DNA of 64,000 nucleotides from Thecaphora thlaspeos (taxonomy: Eukaryota > Basidiomycota > Ustilaginomycetes > Urocystidales > Glomosporiaceae). The DNA is taken from contig UWYS01000020.1 of assembly GCA_900291925.1 (NCBI GenBank), positions 310,001 through 374,000 on the forward strand, given 5' to 3'. Both the position numbers and the translations under genes were made by a program. Below are positions 54,553 to 64,000 of this stretch, piece after piece; position 1 is the first letter of the stretch; the number at the start of each line of letters is the position of its first letter. The notes below the pieces were generated by a model, which worked only from the letters and a program-made list of their open reading frames with translations, did not search any database and was not told where the DNA came from.

Positions 54553-56664
54553 CGAGACCCGAGCAGGAGGACAGTCAAGGAGGACGGTCAAGGAGGACGG
54601 TCAAGGAGGACCAAGAGGAGGAGCAGTAGGAGAAGCACGAGGTCCTGGCATGCTGGTCGGGGATGAGGAGAGGCAGGAGCTCACGACAAGGCGCGCAGGC
54701 CAAGAAGCGGCAGCATGCTGCTCTGCTCTGCTCTGCTCTGCTCTGCTCTGCTCTGCTCTACGCGGCGGGGCCAGGCGAGGTGGGGCCCGGCTGTTGCACG
54801 GTGCTGCTGCTCGGGAACGGCGCAGCAACGCCACCCGCCGTCGCACCTCCCGGCCCATGATATCCCCATCTACCCTTGATACTCGCCATCCCAGGGGTAG
54901 CGCTGCCAAATGAAGCTGCTGCTCATTTGGCGGCAAGGGTCCGTGATGTACGCGCGGCGGCGCCCGGTGCTCTTCGAGCTAAGGCGACGAGGCGTGGGCA
55001 GGGAGAGTTGGCTGCGCTCTGACGGCGTCGTGGAGCAGTCGCCTCCCATGCATGCAACACCCGCACCTCGCCAGCGCTGCTTGCCCGCCATCTGCGATTT
55101 TAGGCCAGGAGCGGCGCAGCAAAGCTTAGCAGCGCCAGCGTGGGCGTTGAAACAAGCTTGAGCTTGTCGGAACTTGATCGGGCAGTCAGGAGGCGTCGAG
55201 CAGGGAGAAAAGAAAGCAGGCAGCAATAACGAATGTAAATTTCTAAGTGGCCTACAAACAAGCCAAGGACAGTTAACTGAAGGCGCCTCTTGTTCTCGTC
55301 GTTGTCGCCACTGCCGCGTTGCCCCGTTGCCGTGCATGTACGGCCACGCCGCCCCGTGTCACTCACTCTCTGCCCTGCTGCCAGCTCGAGCCTGGTTTGT
55401 TTTCTCCCGGTGCGGCGTTGGCTTGCTAGAGATTGCGCCGGCCTGCCTGCGGGTGAGCGAGCAAGCAAACAAGCAAGCAACTAGAGTGGATCTTGCTCTG
55501 GAGTGCAACGTCGCAGACCCACACTTTCACTACTACTCACTGTACCTACTGACTGGCGCGCTCCCATTGGCCAGCTCATCCAACGCCCTGGTAAGAGGAC
55601 TATGCTGCCTCTTCTTTACGTACCTAGCTTGCCCTCAGACACGATGGGGACCTGCTCTCTTTCTCACCTCTCTAAGCTCCTGCCACTGTCGCCTCACGGC
55701 CCTGCTCATTCCACCGTATATGAAGCAGGAAGCGAGGTGTACACCTACATGCAGTACCTACGCTCCGCCGTTTCTGACTTTGTAGGTCCATCCATCTTGT
55801 CCCGAACGATACATCTCAACGAGAATCTGGCCATCGTGATGCACGGGTCCTCTCAAGGCAAGGCAGGGCAAGGCAGATCTCTGATGCCATCTCGTATCGT
55901 TTGTACTTGTCTTTATCCTCCGACTGCCGCTGTCACTGCCGTCGCCGCCCTACATTTGGTCCGTCCCACATGCGAGGCGGGCCCATAGGATAATACCAGA
56001 TCCGGATCCGAGAGGTGAGGTTCCTGACAAGATAAAGCATGCACAGCGGGAAGAGAGGGTCGCGGTCGCGGTCGCGGTCGCGGTCGTCCTGTGTCGATCT
56101 AGTCATGCGTCCGTGCGAGAGAGACTTCGTCGATCTAGTGATACATCCGCACGAGAGAGACCTCGTCGAGGATGGCCATGCTTTCTCGCTCGTCGTCAAT
56201 GACACGGTCGATGCCGATGTCGATGTCGATGCCGATGTCGATGCCAATGCCTGGAAGCGATCCCGGTCGCCATGCCTACCTTACAACCCGGTCTCGTAAG
56301 GCGGCCGACTGTCCTCAGTGGCAGCCTCTGTTGGACGCCTCGTCAGAAGACCTACCGGGCATCCAAGTTGCCGTGTTACTCTGTAGCGCTGATATCCTTT
56401 CTAACTACATCAATTCACACTGTGTTGCTGGTCTATCCTTTCATCCGCAGTAATGATAGCATAAGCCCGCTCGTTGGCTGCTGTTCTGGCAGCCGCGAAA
56501 GGCGCCCTGGCACGCGCTTGGGCGCACGTATGTACAGGACGCAGTCTTGAATGAAAGGCATTGCTTGGCCGCGTGCTGCGGCTTGTCGCCATCCGCTACG
56601 CCGCGTCGCTGCGGCGCGTCGCTGCGGGGATGATCCTGGACGGCGTCCTCCTGACCCCACCTCG
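54005..56664. other. Intergenic region with several microsatellites
   Basis: Contains a GCT run just upstream of the start codon on the minus strand (54,005-54,032), GTC repeats (about 54,405-54,425), a GA run (about 54,519-54,550), and (CTCTG)n (54,719-54,758). A hexamer GTCGATGCCGAT run lies at about 56,207-56,250. No gene recognised. Confidence 0.45.
54719..54758. repeat. (GCTCT)n microsatellite, about eight copies
   Basis: Eight direct copies of the pentanucleotide. Overlapping open frames on both strands are artefacts of it. Confidence 0.9.
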
Positions 56665-57440
56665 ACTGGCGCTACATCTACTGGATCTGCTCCGTACTTG
56701 TCGGCATGCTCTGTGTGTCTGCTTGTCGTCTCCGTCTTCCCCGAGACCGACTACCAGCGCGCACCGCAGCCGACGCTCTGCGTAGCGCAGAAGCGCCACA
56801 TCCACCAGTCGACGCGCAAGGGCTTCCTCGCCAACATGGCCATCTTTTCGCGCATCCACACCGACGAGCCGCTGCTCAAGCTCTTCATCCGTCCCTGGCT
56901 CACGCTCGCCTACCCGGCGGTCGCGTGGGCCGCGCTGGTCTTTGCCTCGACGGTGGACTTCCTCATCGCCGTGTCGAGTCAGCGTCGCCGTCGCCTACGG
57001 CATGACCTACCACTTCAACTCGCAGTCCGTCGGCCTCTGCTTCTTTGCGGGCCTGATCGGAAGCCTGGTTGGCATCGGCTTTGGTGGATGGGCGTGCGAG
57101 AGCCAGAAGATGCGCCTCGCCGCCATCGCGCCGGCGCTCGTCATGGCGCCGGACACGTACAAACCCATCTCGTCCCAGGTGGTCACGGCCATCCTCGGGT
57201 ACAAGGCGTTTATCGGATTCCTGCTGTCGTTCTACACCAACCCTCGGGTAGAGCAGAAGGGATCCCTTGCAGGCTACCGAGAGATGGCGGCCATCTCGGG
57301 CGCACCCACCATGCTGGCCGTGCCGTTCTACCTCTGGGGGCAAGCCGTTGCGACAGGCGTCGCTCACCTGGCCCGTCAACAGGATGCTCAAGTGCGGCGC
57401 CGATCGAGACGATGTCATCATCGAGCAGCTCGACAACTGA
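56665..57440 (+). pseudogene. DHA1-type MFS transporter pseudogene
   Basis: Fragments of a drug:H+ antiporter-like MFS protein in shifting frames: WRYIYWICSVLVGML (helix 6 region), then one frame later LLVVSVFPETDYQRAP, the central loop HQSTRKGFLANMAIFSRIHT, and helix 7 with RPWLTLAYPAVAWAALVFAS. After another shift, VAVAYGMTYHFNSQSVGLCF and LIGSLVGIGFGGW; then, after an internal deletion, YKAFIGFLLSFYTNP and EMAAISGAPTMLAVPFYLWG (last helix). At least two frameshifts (about 56,720 and 56,980), a missing N-terminal half and a missing helix block rule out a functional product. Confidence 0.75.
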
Positions 57441-59915
57441 GCCTCGACGTAAACGGATAGAAAGTGACGCCCTCAATGCTCTCTCTCACGTACCGACTAT
57501 CCTACGCATCTGGGCGTGATGCTATGCCAGCTACGATCTCTACTCTCCTGTCTCTGGCTCGACGTCTCTCTCTCTATCTCTCCGGGCCTGTCTTCTTTGC
57601 AACGCAATCGACGTGTCATTCTCACTCTCACTCTCACTCTCACTCTCACCCATCAAGCGCCCGGCCACGCTGCGTCAAGCTCCGCCGCTTGTGTTGGCTG
57701 CCTTTGCGTAAGGGATCCTCGTCCATTGTCGCCGGCGTGGCACCGCCACATGGACTGCGCACCGAGGTTCGCCGACACCGAAACGCTTTGCGGCGTTGGA
57801 CTGCTGTGGCGCAGCATCGAACGACCACCAACCACCGGCTCAACGCCCAATGCGCGCGTCCGTGCCGCCGCAGCCGCCAGCCTCTCGGTGCTCCTGGTGG
57901 TGCCTCCATCCGTTCAGGACCTGGTCTTGCCTGGCTTGGCGCAACGTCCCGATCCCGCCTCAAGGTAGCGCCACCCAGAACCCCTTTTCGGCTGCCGCTT
58001 GTCTACCGTCTGGCTGGTGTAGGCTGAAAGCTCGCAGCGACTCTGGCAGTCCGCTGCGCTCTAAGGGATGCATGCTCCTCTGCTCTTTGTTAGACGCTGC
58101 ACGCCACGCGCACGTTCCCTCAATCGATAGCGTCGGCGCCCCGTACCACGCCAGCCCGAGCTGCCCGGTCTTTATGGTTGTATACCGCCGGCGACACGAT
58201 AGCTTCCGGTGCGCCTGCTCTGGCTCGAACCCTGCTCTAAGCTCCAACGGAGAGCCACGCGAGCGCGTTGACAAAGACGCCTACCAAAGGGGTCCACAGA
58301 CCGTCGACGATGACCCATCTTGTCGCGTTGACGACTCGCTGCTGTCGCGTTGCCACGGCCAACCTCACTGCCACTTGGGTGTGTCGAGTCTCCCTGCCTA
58401 TGCTTGACATCAGCGCAGGCTCCCGTTCTCGGTGCAGAAGGGAAGGCAGCAGAGGCATGCATAACGACAAGACAAGCTACCATGTCCCTGTGTGCCAATG
58501 CTTGGTCTGTTGGCATCTAGCTTGACGTCCCCCGTCCTGCACCACAGTGGCTTCAGGATGGAGCACCAGCGCTGGGCAAGGCGCCACAGCCTAGGCTTCA
58601 CTCGTCCAACACACCACAGCAGCACAGGCAAAGGGCAACTCAGCACGCACCTTGGCACCATGCATAGGTCAGCGCTAAGCTGGCGGCCTACTGCTGCCTC
58701 ACGACGGTGCTATTTGTGAGCTGACTGCGAGCTGCGGATCGTTAGGGAAATCAGGCTAAGGCTAGGAGGTTCGAGCGCGAAATAGTTTCGCTGCCATTTT
58801 CGCGCCGCTTTTCCCAAGAGAGGGGGCGCAGCAGCAGCGGCAGTGGCAGTGGCAGCGGCAGCGTGCGTTTTGTTGCATCGCCACCAGTCGTCTGCTTACC
58901 GCAGGCTCCAAGGACCACCTAGGCAACCCATGAATGCACACGAAGAATGTCACTCTGACCTGGCCTGCACCCAAGGTCGTTCGACGCCCCCGCCCGACCC
59001 GTCCAGTTGCCGTGCCATGGGTTCATATGGAGGTCCAAGCGTACGCCGTTGCGGTCTCGTCGGCGCCGTCGATCTGCCAATTACGTAGGTCGCGCGAGCC
59101 TTTCCTCTGTGAGCGCCTACCGCTCCCGCCATGGCCTCCGCGTGTAAGAGTAACAAAGCGCCGCTCGACATTGTGGTTGCGCACTCTGTAACACGCCCGC
59201 CACAGCCAAGCGGAACGTACAATAGCTCGCCATCCTAGGGGCTGGCCAGCTAGCCGCTGCCAAGACCTCTCTGGATCAGCCCATAAGCGCACCGCTCGGC
59301 CTCGTTGCGCGCAAACGCCCAACTTCATAACGTAGCACATTGCGCTATCCGCCCACACTTGGTGCTATTGCTCGGCGCATCCTAACTACGCCCCGCCAGA
59401 AAGGTTTCCATTGCTGGGCCTACAACTGTCCCTTTTTACCCCACTGCCCGACGCTGAGGCGGTGCATCATGTAGGTCCAGCATCCATTCTGTGCGTCTCA
59501 CGTACATAAATGGCATTGCCCGCGATGCTGCTAGCGGCCATTGACCCCACCCACTATTCTCTCCTTGCCTTCATTCCCCCTTGTCACACCGCCTTCGATA
59601 GCCCCACCACGGACTTTGAGTCGTGGTCGAAGGCTTCTTCCTCTCCCCACCCCCTCCTCCTTCTCACCTGCAGCTGATCCAATCTCAGCAGACAAGTCGG
59701 TCCAGATATAGTCCCTCCTCTCTTGGCCACGCTCCCTCGCAAACACCATCCCATCATTTAGACATAGACCACCGCAGGACCAAGACAGCTTCACAGAGCC
59801 TCGGCGACGCTCTCGTACCCTCTGCAGCAGCAGCAGCAGCAAGAGGGGATAGCGACAGCAGCGGAACCGGGCCGACTGCCACCGACGAGCGACATCGCCT
59901 GCCTGCCTGCCTGCC
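57441..59915. other. Long intergenic region, no gene established
   Basis: (CTCACT)n at about 57,616-57,650. Open frames of 60-200 codons on both strands lack motifs. A pyrimidine-rich and GCA-repeat segment (59,820-59,840) precedes the next gene and may be its 5'UTR. Confidence 0.45.
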
Positions 59916-62870
59916 ATGGACAATGCCCAAGCAACGCAGACGTTTCTACCGGCGCATGGTGTACGACCTGGTCCTCACCGCGCGTTCAGTCACTCGGAGA
60001 TGCCGTCCCTGACGACTATCGCCAGCTCGAAACCCAGCAGCGCGGCCATCGCCGCGTCACGCGACTGCGCACACCGGTCGATCTACTCTGAGGACAGGCA
60101 TCCTGTCGACATGCTCGACCTCGCTCCGCTGGGCGTCGCCGTCCTTTGTCTGCCCACCTCCTCGACGGATGTCATCGCAAGCAACGCGAAAGGGGGGAAG
60201 AGCCGTTGCAGTGTCGACGTCCGTCCGCCTTCTGCTGGAGATGAGGAGCGACCCGATCTACGCATCGACTCGACGAACGGCTTCGCCTCCACCACCACGG
60301 CCAGGACGAGGAAGCGCTCGACCACGTTGAGCTTCACGCGCGTCATCCCGAGTGGGAGGAAGCGCAGCAGCTCGACGGCAGCGACGGGCGTGGCGAGTCC
60401 GCCTCAGCGGCAGGGTGTCGCCAGCAGGTCCTGGCCGCCCAACGAGACCGTCGCGTTCGGCTGCGACGCCATCCTCACGCCGGCCTTTGACCTGTTCGGC
60501 GCGACGACGTCGCTCACACCGCTCCCCTACCCTACACCGCCGTCGACGCAGAGTACCGTGTCTGAGCTGTCCGATGCCCTGCCGAGCTCCATGCTCGACG
60601 GAGGACAGATGAGGTGCGTCGTAGCGTCCTTCCCGACGACGCGAGACCAGCTGGCTCGCCTCGAGGTCGCACGGGGATGCGTGTTGGCGCCGCAGTCGCT
60701 CCACTGCTGTGACGGCAGATTATCAAAAACGACGACGACGCCCACGCCTTCCTCAAAGTCCACCGGCAGCGGCACGATCAGGAAGAAGAGATCGTCGCGA
60801 CTCTTGACGACGCTACGCGGACTGACGGCCACCAAGCTGAGCGGTCTACGCAGTGCCGAGCTCGAGGAAGGACGAACGATGCACGACATTCCGAGGCCAT
60901 CTCAAGGTCCGACCAACGCCTCCAGCGCCGCAGCGGACGACACCTTGTCGTCGACTTCTTCCACCCCTTGGCCGTCGGCGTCGCCGGACGGCAGTCCAGT
61001 ATGGTCCGAGATGGAGCTAGTGCTGACGAGATCCGGCGCGACAGACAACGATGCCACCGTCAGCGACCATTCCTCGCACCTCGGCGACGGTAAGAGTTCC
61101 TCGTCCAAGTCCCTCTGCCCTTCTCTGCACCGACCTGTCGACCTTACGGCCGTGACGCACGGCGTCTACGCTCGCACCTCCGCCGGCACGGTCGAGACTC
61201 GACCGAGGGCAGCCACGTTGGCGTGTCAAGGCACGGACGCCGAGCAACGAGCGTCCGTGTCGCCATCGTCACCTTGGCGCCCTCTACACTGCGTGCCCGC
61301 CCTCACCTCGTCTCGCCTAGTCGGCGATCCCGGCACGACGGTCGCCATGACGCTTGAAGACATGACGCGCACCTGCAACTCGAGCGCATGGGTCGCACCG
61401 TCCGAATGGGAGGTGGCAGAGGAGGTCGAGATACGAGATCGCTATGCCTACGGCGGTGCGATGTCAGGTGGGATGGAGGGATCGCGTGTGTTTCTACACC
61501 TCATCTCGCTCGTCGCGGCCGTGACGCCTTTGACGCATCATCACCGAAAGGGACGACATCGTCGGCATCACTCTTGGACGCCACAGATGCGGAGATTCCG
61601 CTCCGGTCGCGATGAAGAGCAGGAAAGGTGCAAGAAGTTGCCCTGTACCCTGCGCGAGACGCTTCGTCTCGAGCTGACGACGCGTAGCACCGTCAGCATC
61701 GCGCAGCCGCAGCAGACGCACGTCCACGTTGCAACGACATCGACACCCGAAACGAACGCAGCCACGCTGGTGGATGCGTCAGCGCTCTACGCCATAGCTG
61801 AGGTAGACGACGACGACGTTTGCGACGGCACCGTGAATCGCGACGGGGCGTGGTGCAACGTCGTCGTCACTGGCGTTGAGCAGGCCTGCTCGACCGCCGA
61901 GCGAGACGAGGGGAAGAGACACTCGGACGAGTTGACGTCGTGGACGCTCAGGGTGCAGAGCAAGGAGGTGGCAGCTTGGTGGCGGGAGAAGATCAAGGTG
62001 AGTGGACAGACAGACTGCCTGCAGACGACCTGGACGTCGAGATGTGTCTCTCAGGTGCGCAAGGAGAATGCTAGCTGATGCTCTCATCGTCCGCTTTGGC
62101 CGCGACGTACGTACGCACGCACGCAACAGACGCAGATTGCCGGTCTGCAAGAGCGTGACGTTGGGCGTGAGGACGAGGCGAGGACATCGTGCGCAACCTT
62201 ACCCCCCACGCCGGGCGGGGATGGCTACGAGAAGATGCGACTCTCGTCGGCTGGCGGTGACGCGTCGCCGGCACGGGACAGCGGCACACGCTCTTCGATT
62301 GGCATGGCGACTTTGGTGGACGAGGAGGAAGACGACGCTGCTCCCTCTGCTCTCACGGGCGGTGGTCTTTGCCTTGTCTTTGGGGAGTGCTGGAACGATG
62401 GACGATGCTCCGATGGCCGGTCAGGGCGCGATTCGATGATGACCGTCTATCATATCCCCCGAACACCTCGCCAGCCGGAGGCGATGGCGACGGCAGCACA
62501 GGACGGGCAAGGACGACATAACGACAATACTGTCGCGACGACTCAATCTCGCCGTAGAGCGGGACACTGTCGTGCCGCCTCGTCGTCGTCGTCGTCGTCA
62601 TCGACGACGAGGAGCTTTCTAGACGTGTGGAGTGACAGCACGGATAAAGGACAAGGTGAGCCGATCCAACACGTCTCGGCGCCTGACGATGCTTGGTGCA
62701 CGCACAGCGGATCAACGGTCGAGATGCCAGGTAAACGGCATCTCGAGCGGGATGTCGGCTCGCTCTCGCTCTCGCTCTCACTCTCGGTGAGGGGATACAG
62801 CCATGGTCGAACGGGCAAGGTCAAGTTGCCACCGCTCCAACTGCCGAGAAGCGGTGGTTGCAAGTCGTAG
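59916..62870 (+). CDS. Hypothetical Ser/Thr-rich protein with possible PH-like segment
   Basis: Start ATG at 59,916 in a CCATGG context. The preferred model has exons 59916-61997 and 62130-62870 (intron GTGAGT...CAACAG) and gives 940 aa. Without splicing the frame ends at 62,078 after 720 aa; a shorter in-frame intron (61,998-62,054) is also possible. The protein is Ser/Thr/Arg-rich with no clear domain. The segment just before the intron (LTSWTLRVQSKEVAAWWREKI) looks like the last strand and helix of a pleckstrin homology domain, which would place a divergent PH-like fold at about 500-700, interrupted by low-complexity inserts. The C-terminal exon has a Ser run and a Ser-Leu repeat. Function unknown; PH assignment is speculative. 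Confidence 0.55.
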
Positions 62871-63442
62871 AGCGTCGAGGGCACAGACGGCCGGGGTGCT
62901 TTGGAAACGTACAGTACGACGAGGCAGCATGGACGATATCACCTTTGCGCGGCTCGAATATCCTACGTAATATGACGGCGACACGCGCTTGCGTTTCGCT
63001 GTACGGACTGCGGTGCGCCCGCGTAATTTGGAAAAGAGAAAAGATGCTGCGGCACGGCAAGCTTGCCCTGGGCCTTGCGCCTGGCGCCCTGCTTTGTAAT
63101 CATGATGCAATGCAAAAACACCTACTCTGTCGTGTTTGGCGCCGATCACAGCAGCGACGAGACGCAACTCGATCACCCAACCCCCTCCCTTTTTCTTTCT
63201 ACGCAGCACCCGCGGCCGAGCGAGCCAAGAGGGCCGCTCTCGCTCCTCGGCTCTCTCCTTCACCACCACCACCACCACCACCAACATCTCCACTCCTTCA
63301 AGCGTCCCTTCCCCTCCCCAGCTTACGCTCCCCCACACACTCTCTTGCAACCCTAACCACCCCCACCACGCTAATCTCCCTCGCTCCATCTCCACTCCAT
63401 CTCGAACAACAACAACCACGGTCCCCCTTCTATCACCCCAGA
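62871..63442. promoter_or_regulatory. Upstream region of the Kre9-like gene
   Basis: Pyrimidine-rich 5' leader (about 63,180-63,440) with CACCACC repeats, typical of strongly expressed fungal genes. No other gene seen; open frames here derive from biased composition. Confidence 0.45.
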
Positions 63443-64000
63443 ATGATCGCCGCAAAGCTCTTTTCCATCCTCACCCTCGCCGCTGGTCCGGCGTTGGCCA
63501 CCGTCGTCGTCACCCAGCCCGTCGCGTAAGTATCCACCTCTTGTCTCAACCTCCCCGAGCCTCCCCTATCTCGATCACTGCGTCGTCGACAGTGATCGAG
63601 CTTCCCCCTCGGCCCGCCTTATCCACCGCCTCGCATCCCTCTTCCTCCCCTTCTCGTCGCCATCGCCGCTCATCCTCCACCCACTCGCCCTAAACCCCCT
63701 CCAGCTCTACCACCGGCCACGGCGGCAAGAAGCTCACCGTCGAGTGGAACAACGACGATGACGACGGCTCCTCGCCCAAGATCTCCGACTGGGGTAATGT
63801 CAACATCTACCTCGCCACCGGCTCGCACAATGTCCAGTTCCACCTCCAGCAGCTCGCCGAGGACGTCGACGCCTCCAAGACCCGTGGCAGATACCGTATC
63901 GACCCTAGCGTCGGCCCCGACGGCGGCTTCTACTTTCTCCGCTTCCAAGGTTCCAAGCCCGTCTCGGGCAACACGCCCCCGCTCGCCTTTTCGGCACGCT
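63443..64000 (+). CDS. Kre9/Knh1-like secreted wall protein, partial at window edge
   Basis: Exon 63443-63525 encodes a signal peptide (MIAAKLFSILTLAAGPALA) and VVVTQPVA; a GTAAGT donor follows and the acceptor at 63,704 leads into exon 2 from 63,705, open to the window end. The mature N-terminus VTQPVA...GKKLTVEWNNDDDDG, then VNIYLATGSHNVQFHLQQLA and GGFYFLRFQG match the N-terminal beta-sandwich of the Kre9/Knh1 family (Ser-Thr-rich GPI-anchored membrane proteins), which is found in beta-1,6-glucan-related and other surface proteins. The Ser/Thr-rich stalk and GPI signal expected downstream would lie outside the window. Confidence 0.8.

Noticed and set aside
59916..62078. Reading the hypothetical gene as an unspliced 720-residue protein
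   Set aside because: Kept only as an alternative; a proper GTGAGT...CAACAG intron extends the frame by 246 codons with coding-like usage.
63346..63360. CCCTAACC telomere-like string
   Set aside because: Occurs once within a pyrimidine-rich leader; no tandem array.

Overview
The window is nuclear DNA of a filamentous or dimorphic fungus, most likely a basidiomycete and probably Ustilaginomycotina-like. Genes carry short GT-AG introns, coding DNA is CG-rich with G/C at third codon positions, the gene complement is typically fungal (Kre9/Knh1-like wall protein, FunK1-like kinase, URC1-type uracil catabolism), and many proteins are long, Ser/Pro/Ala-rich and disordered. The lineage call is inference from general features, not from a marker gene.

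Two kinds of DNA alternate. Most of the window is ordinary CG-rich euchromatin. Three blocks (about 1-4,945, 10,150-15,585 and 26,585-27,640) are almost free of CG dinucleotides, rich in TG/CA, and hold only broken sequences: a Ty1/copia polymerase relic, an element with inverted repeats of about 185 bp that may carry a tyrosine-recombinase remnant, a pogo/Fot1-like transposase relic, and the fossil of a secreted HRXXH-type metallopeptidase gene. The pattern is what methylation- or RIP-like C-to-T mutation at CG sites leaves behind.

Intact housekeeping genes lie between the blocks: complex I 39-kDa subunit (5,168-6,820, -), eIF3e (7,495-9,105, -), Borealin (19,479-20,852, -), Dbf4-type Cdc7 activator (22,211-25,286, -), Arf1 GTPase (34,298-35,831, +), URC1 (36,904-38,832, +), Thg1 tRNA-His guanylyltransferase (39,321-40,521, -) and a membrane alpha/beta hydrolase (47,367-48,823, -). 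Exon structures were rebuilt by eye from splice sites and reading frame; where a family reference is well known (Arf1, 181 aa) the model gives exactly the expected length. Genes without a recognised family are a KEN-box protein (31,486-32,859), a secreted protein that is an effector candidate (43,485-44,696), a 1,284-residue protein with a four-times repeated basic motif (50,017-54,004) and a 940-residue Ser/Thr-rich protein (59,916-62,870). A Kre9/Knh1-like secreted protein runs off the right edge.

Broken genes are frequent. Three consecutive genes next to the second CG-poor block (DUF3500 protein, FAD monooxygenase, sugar/quinate-type MFS transporter; 15.6-19.2 kb) all lack their 5' parts. 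A FunK1-like kinase (27.9-30.5 kb) has two in-frame stops and a frameshift. A second MFS transporter (56.6-57.4 kb) is frameshifted, and a small beta-sandwich-like secreted protein (45.7-46.1 kb) has an internal stop. The window therefore looks like a mosaic of stable core genes and decaying accessory or repeat DNA.
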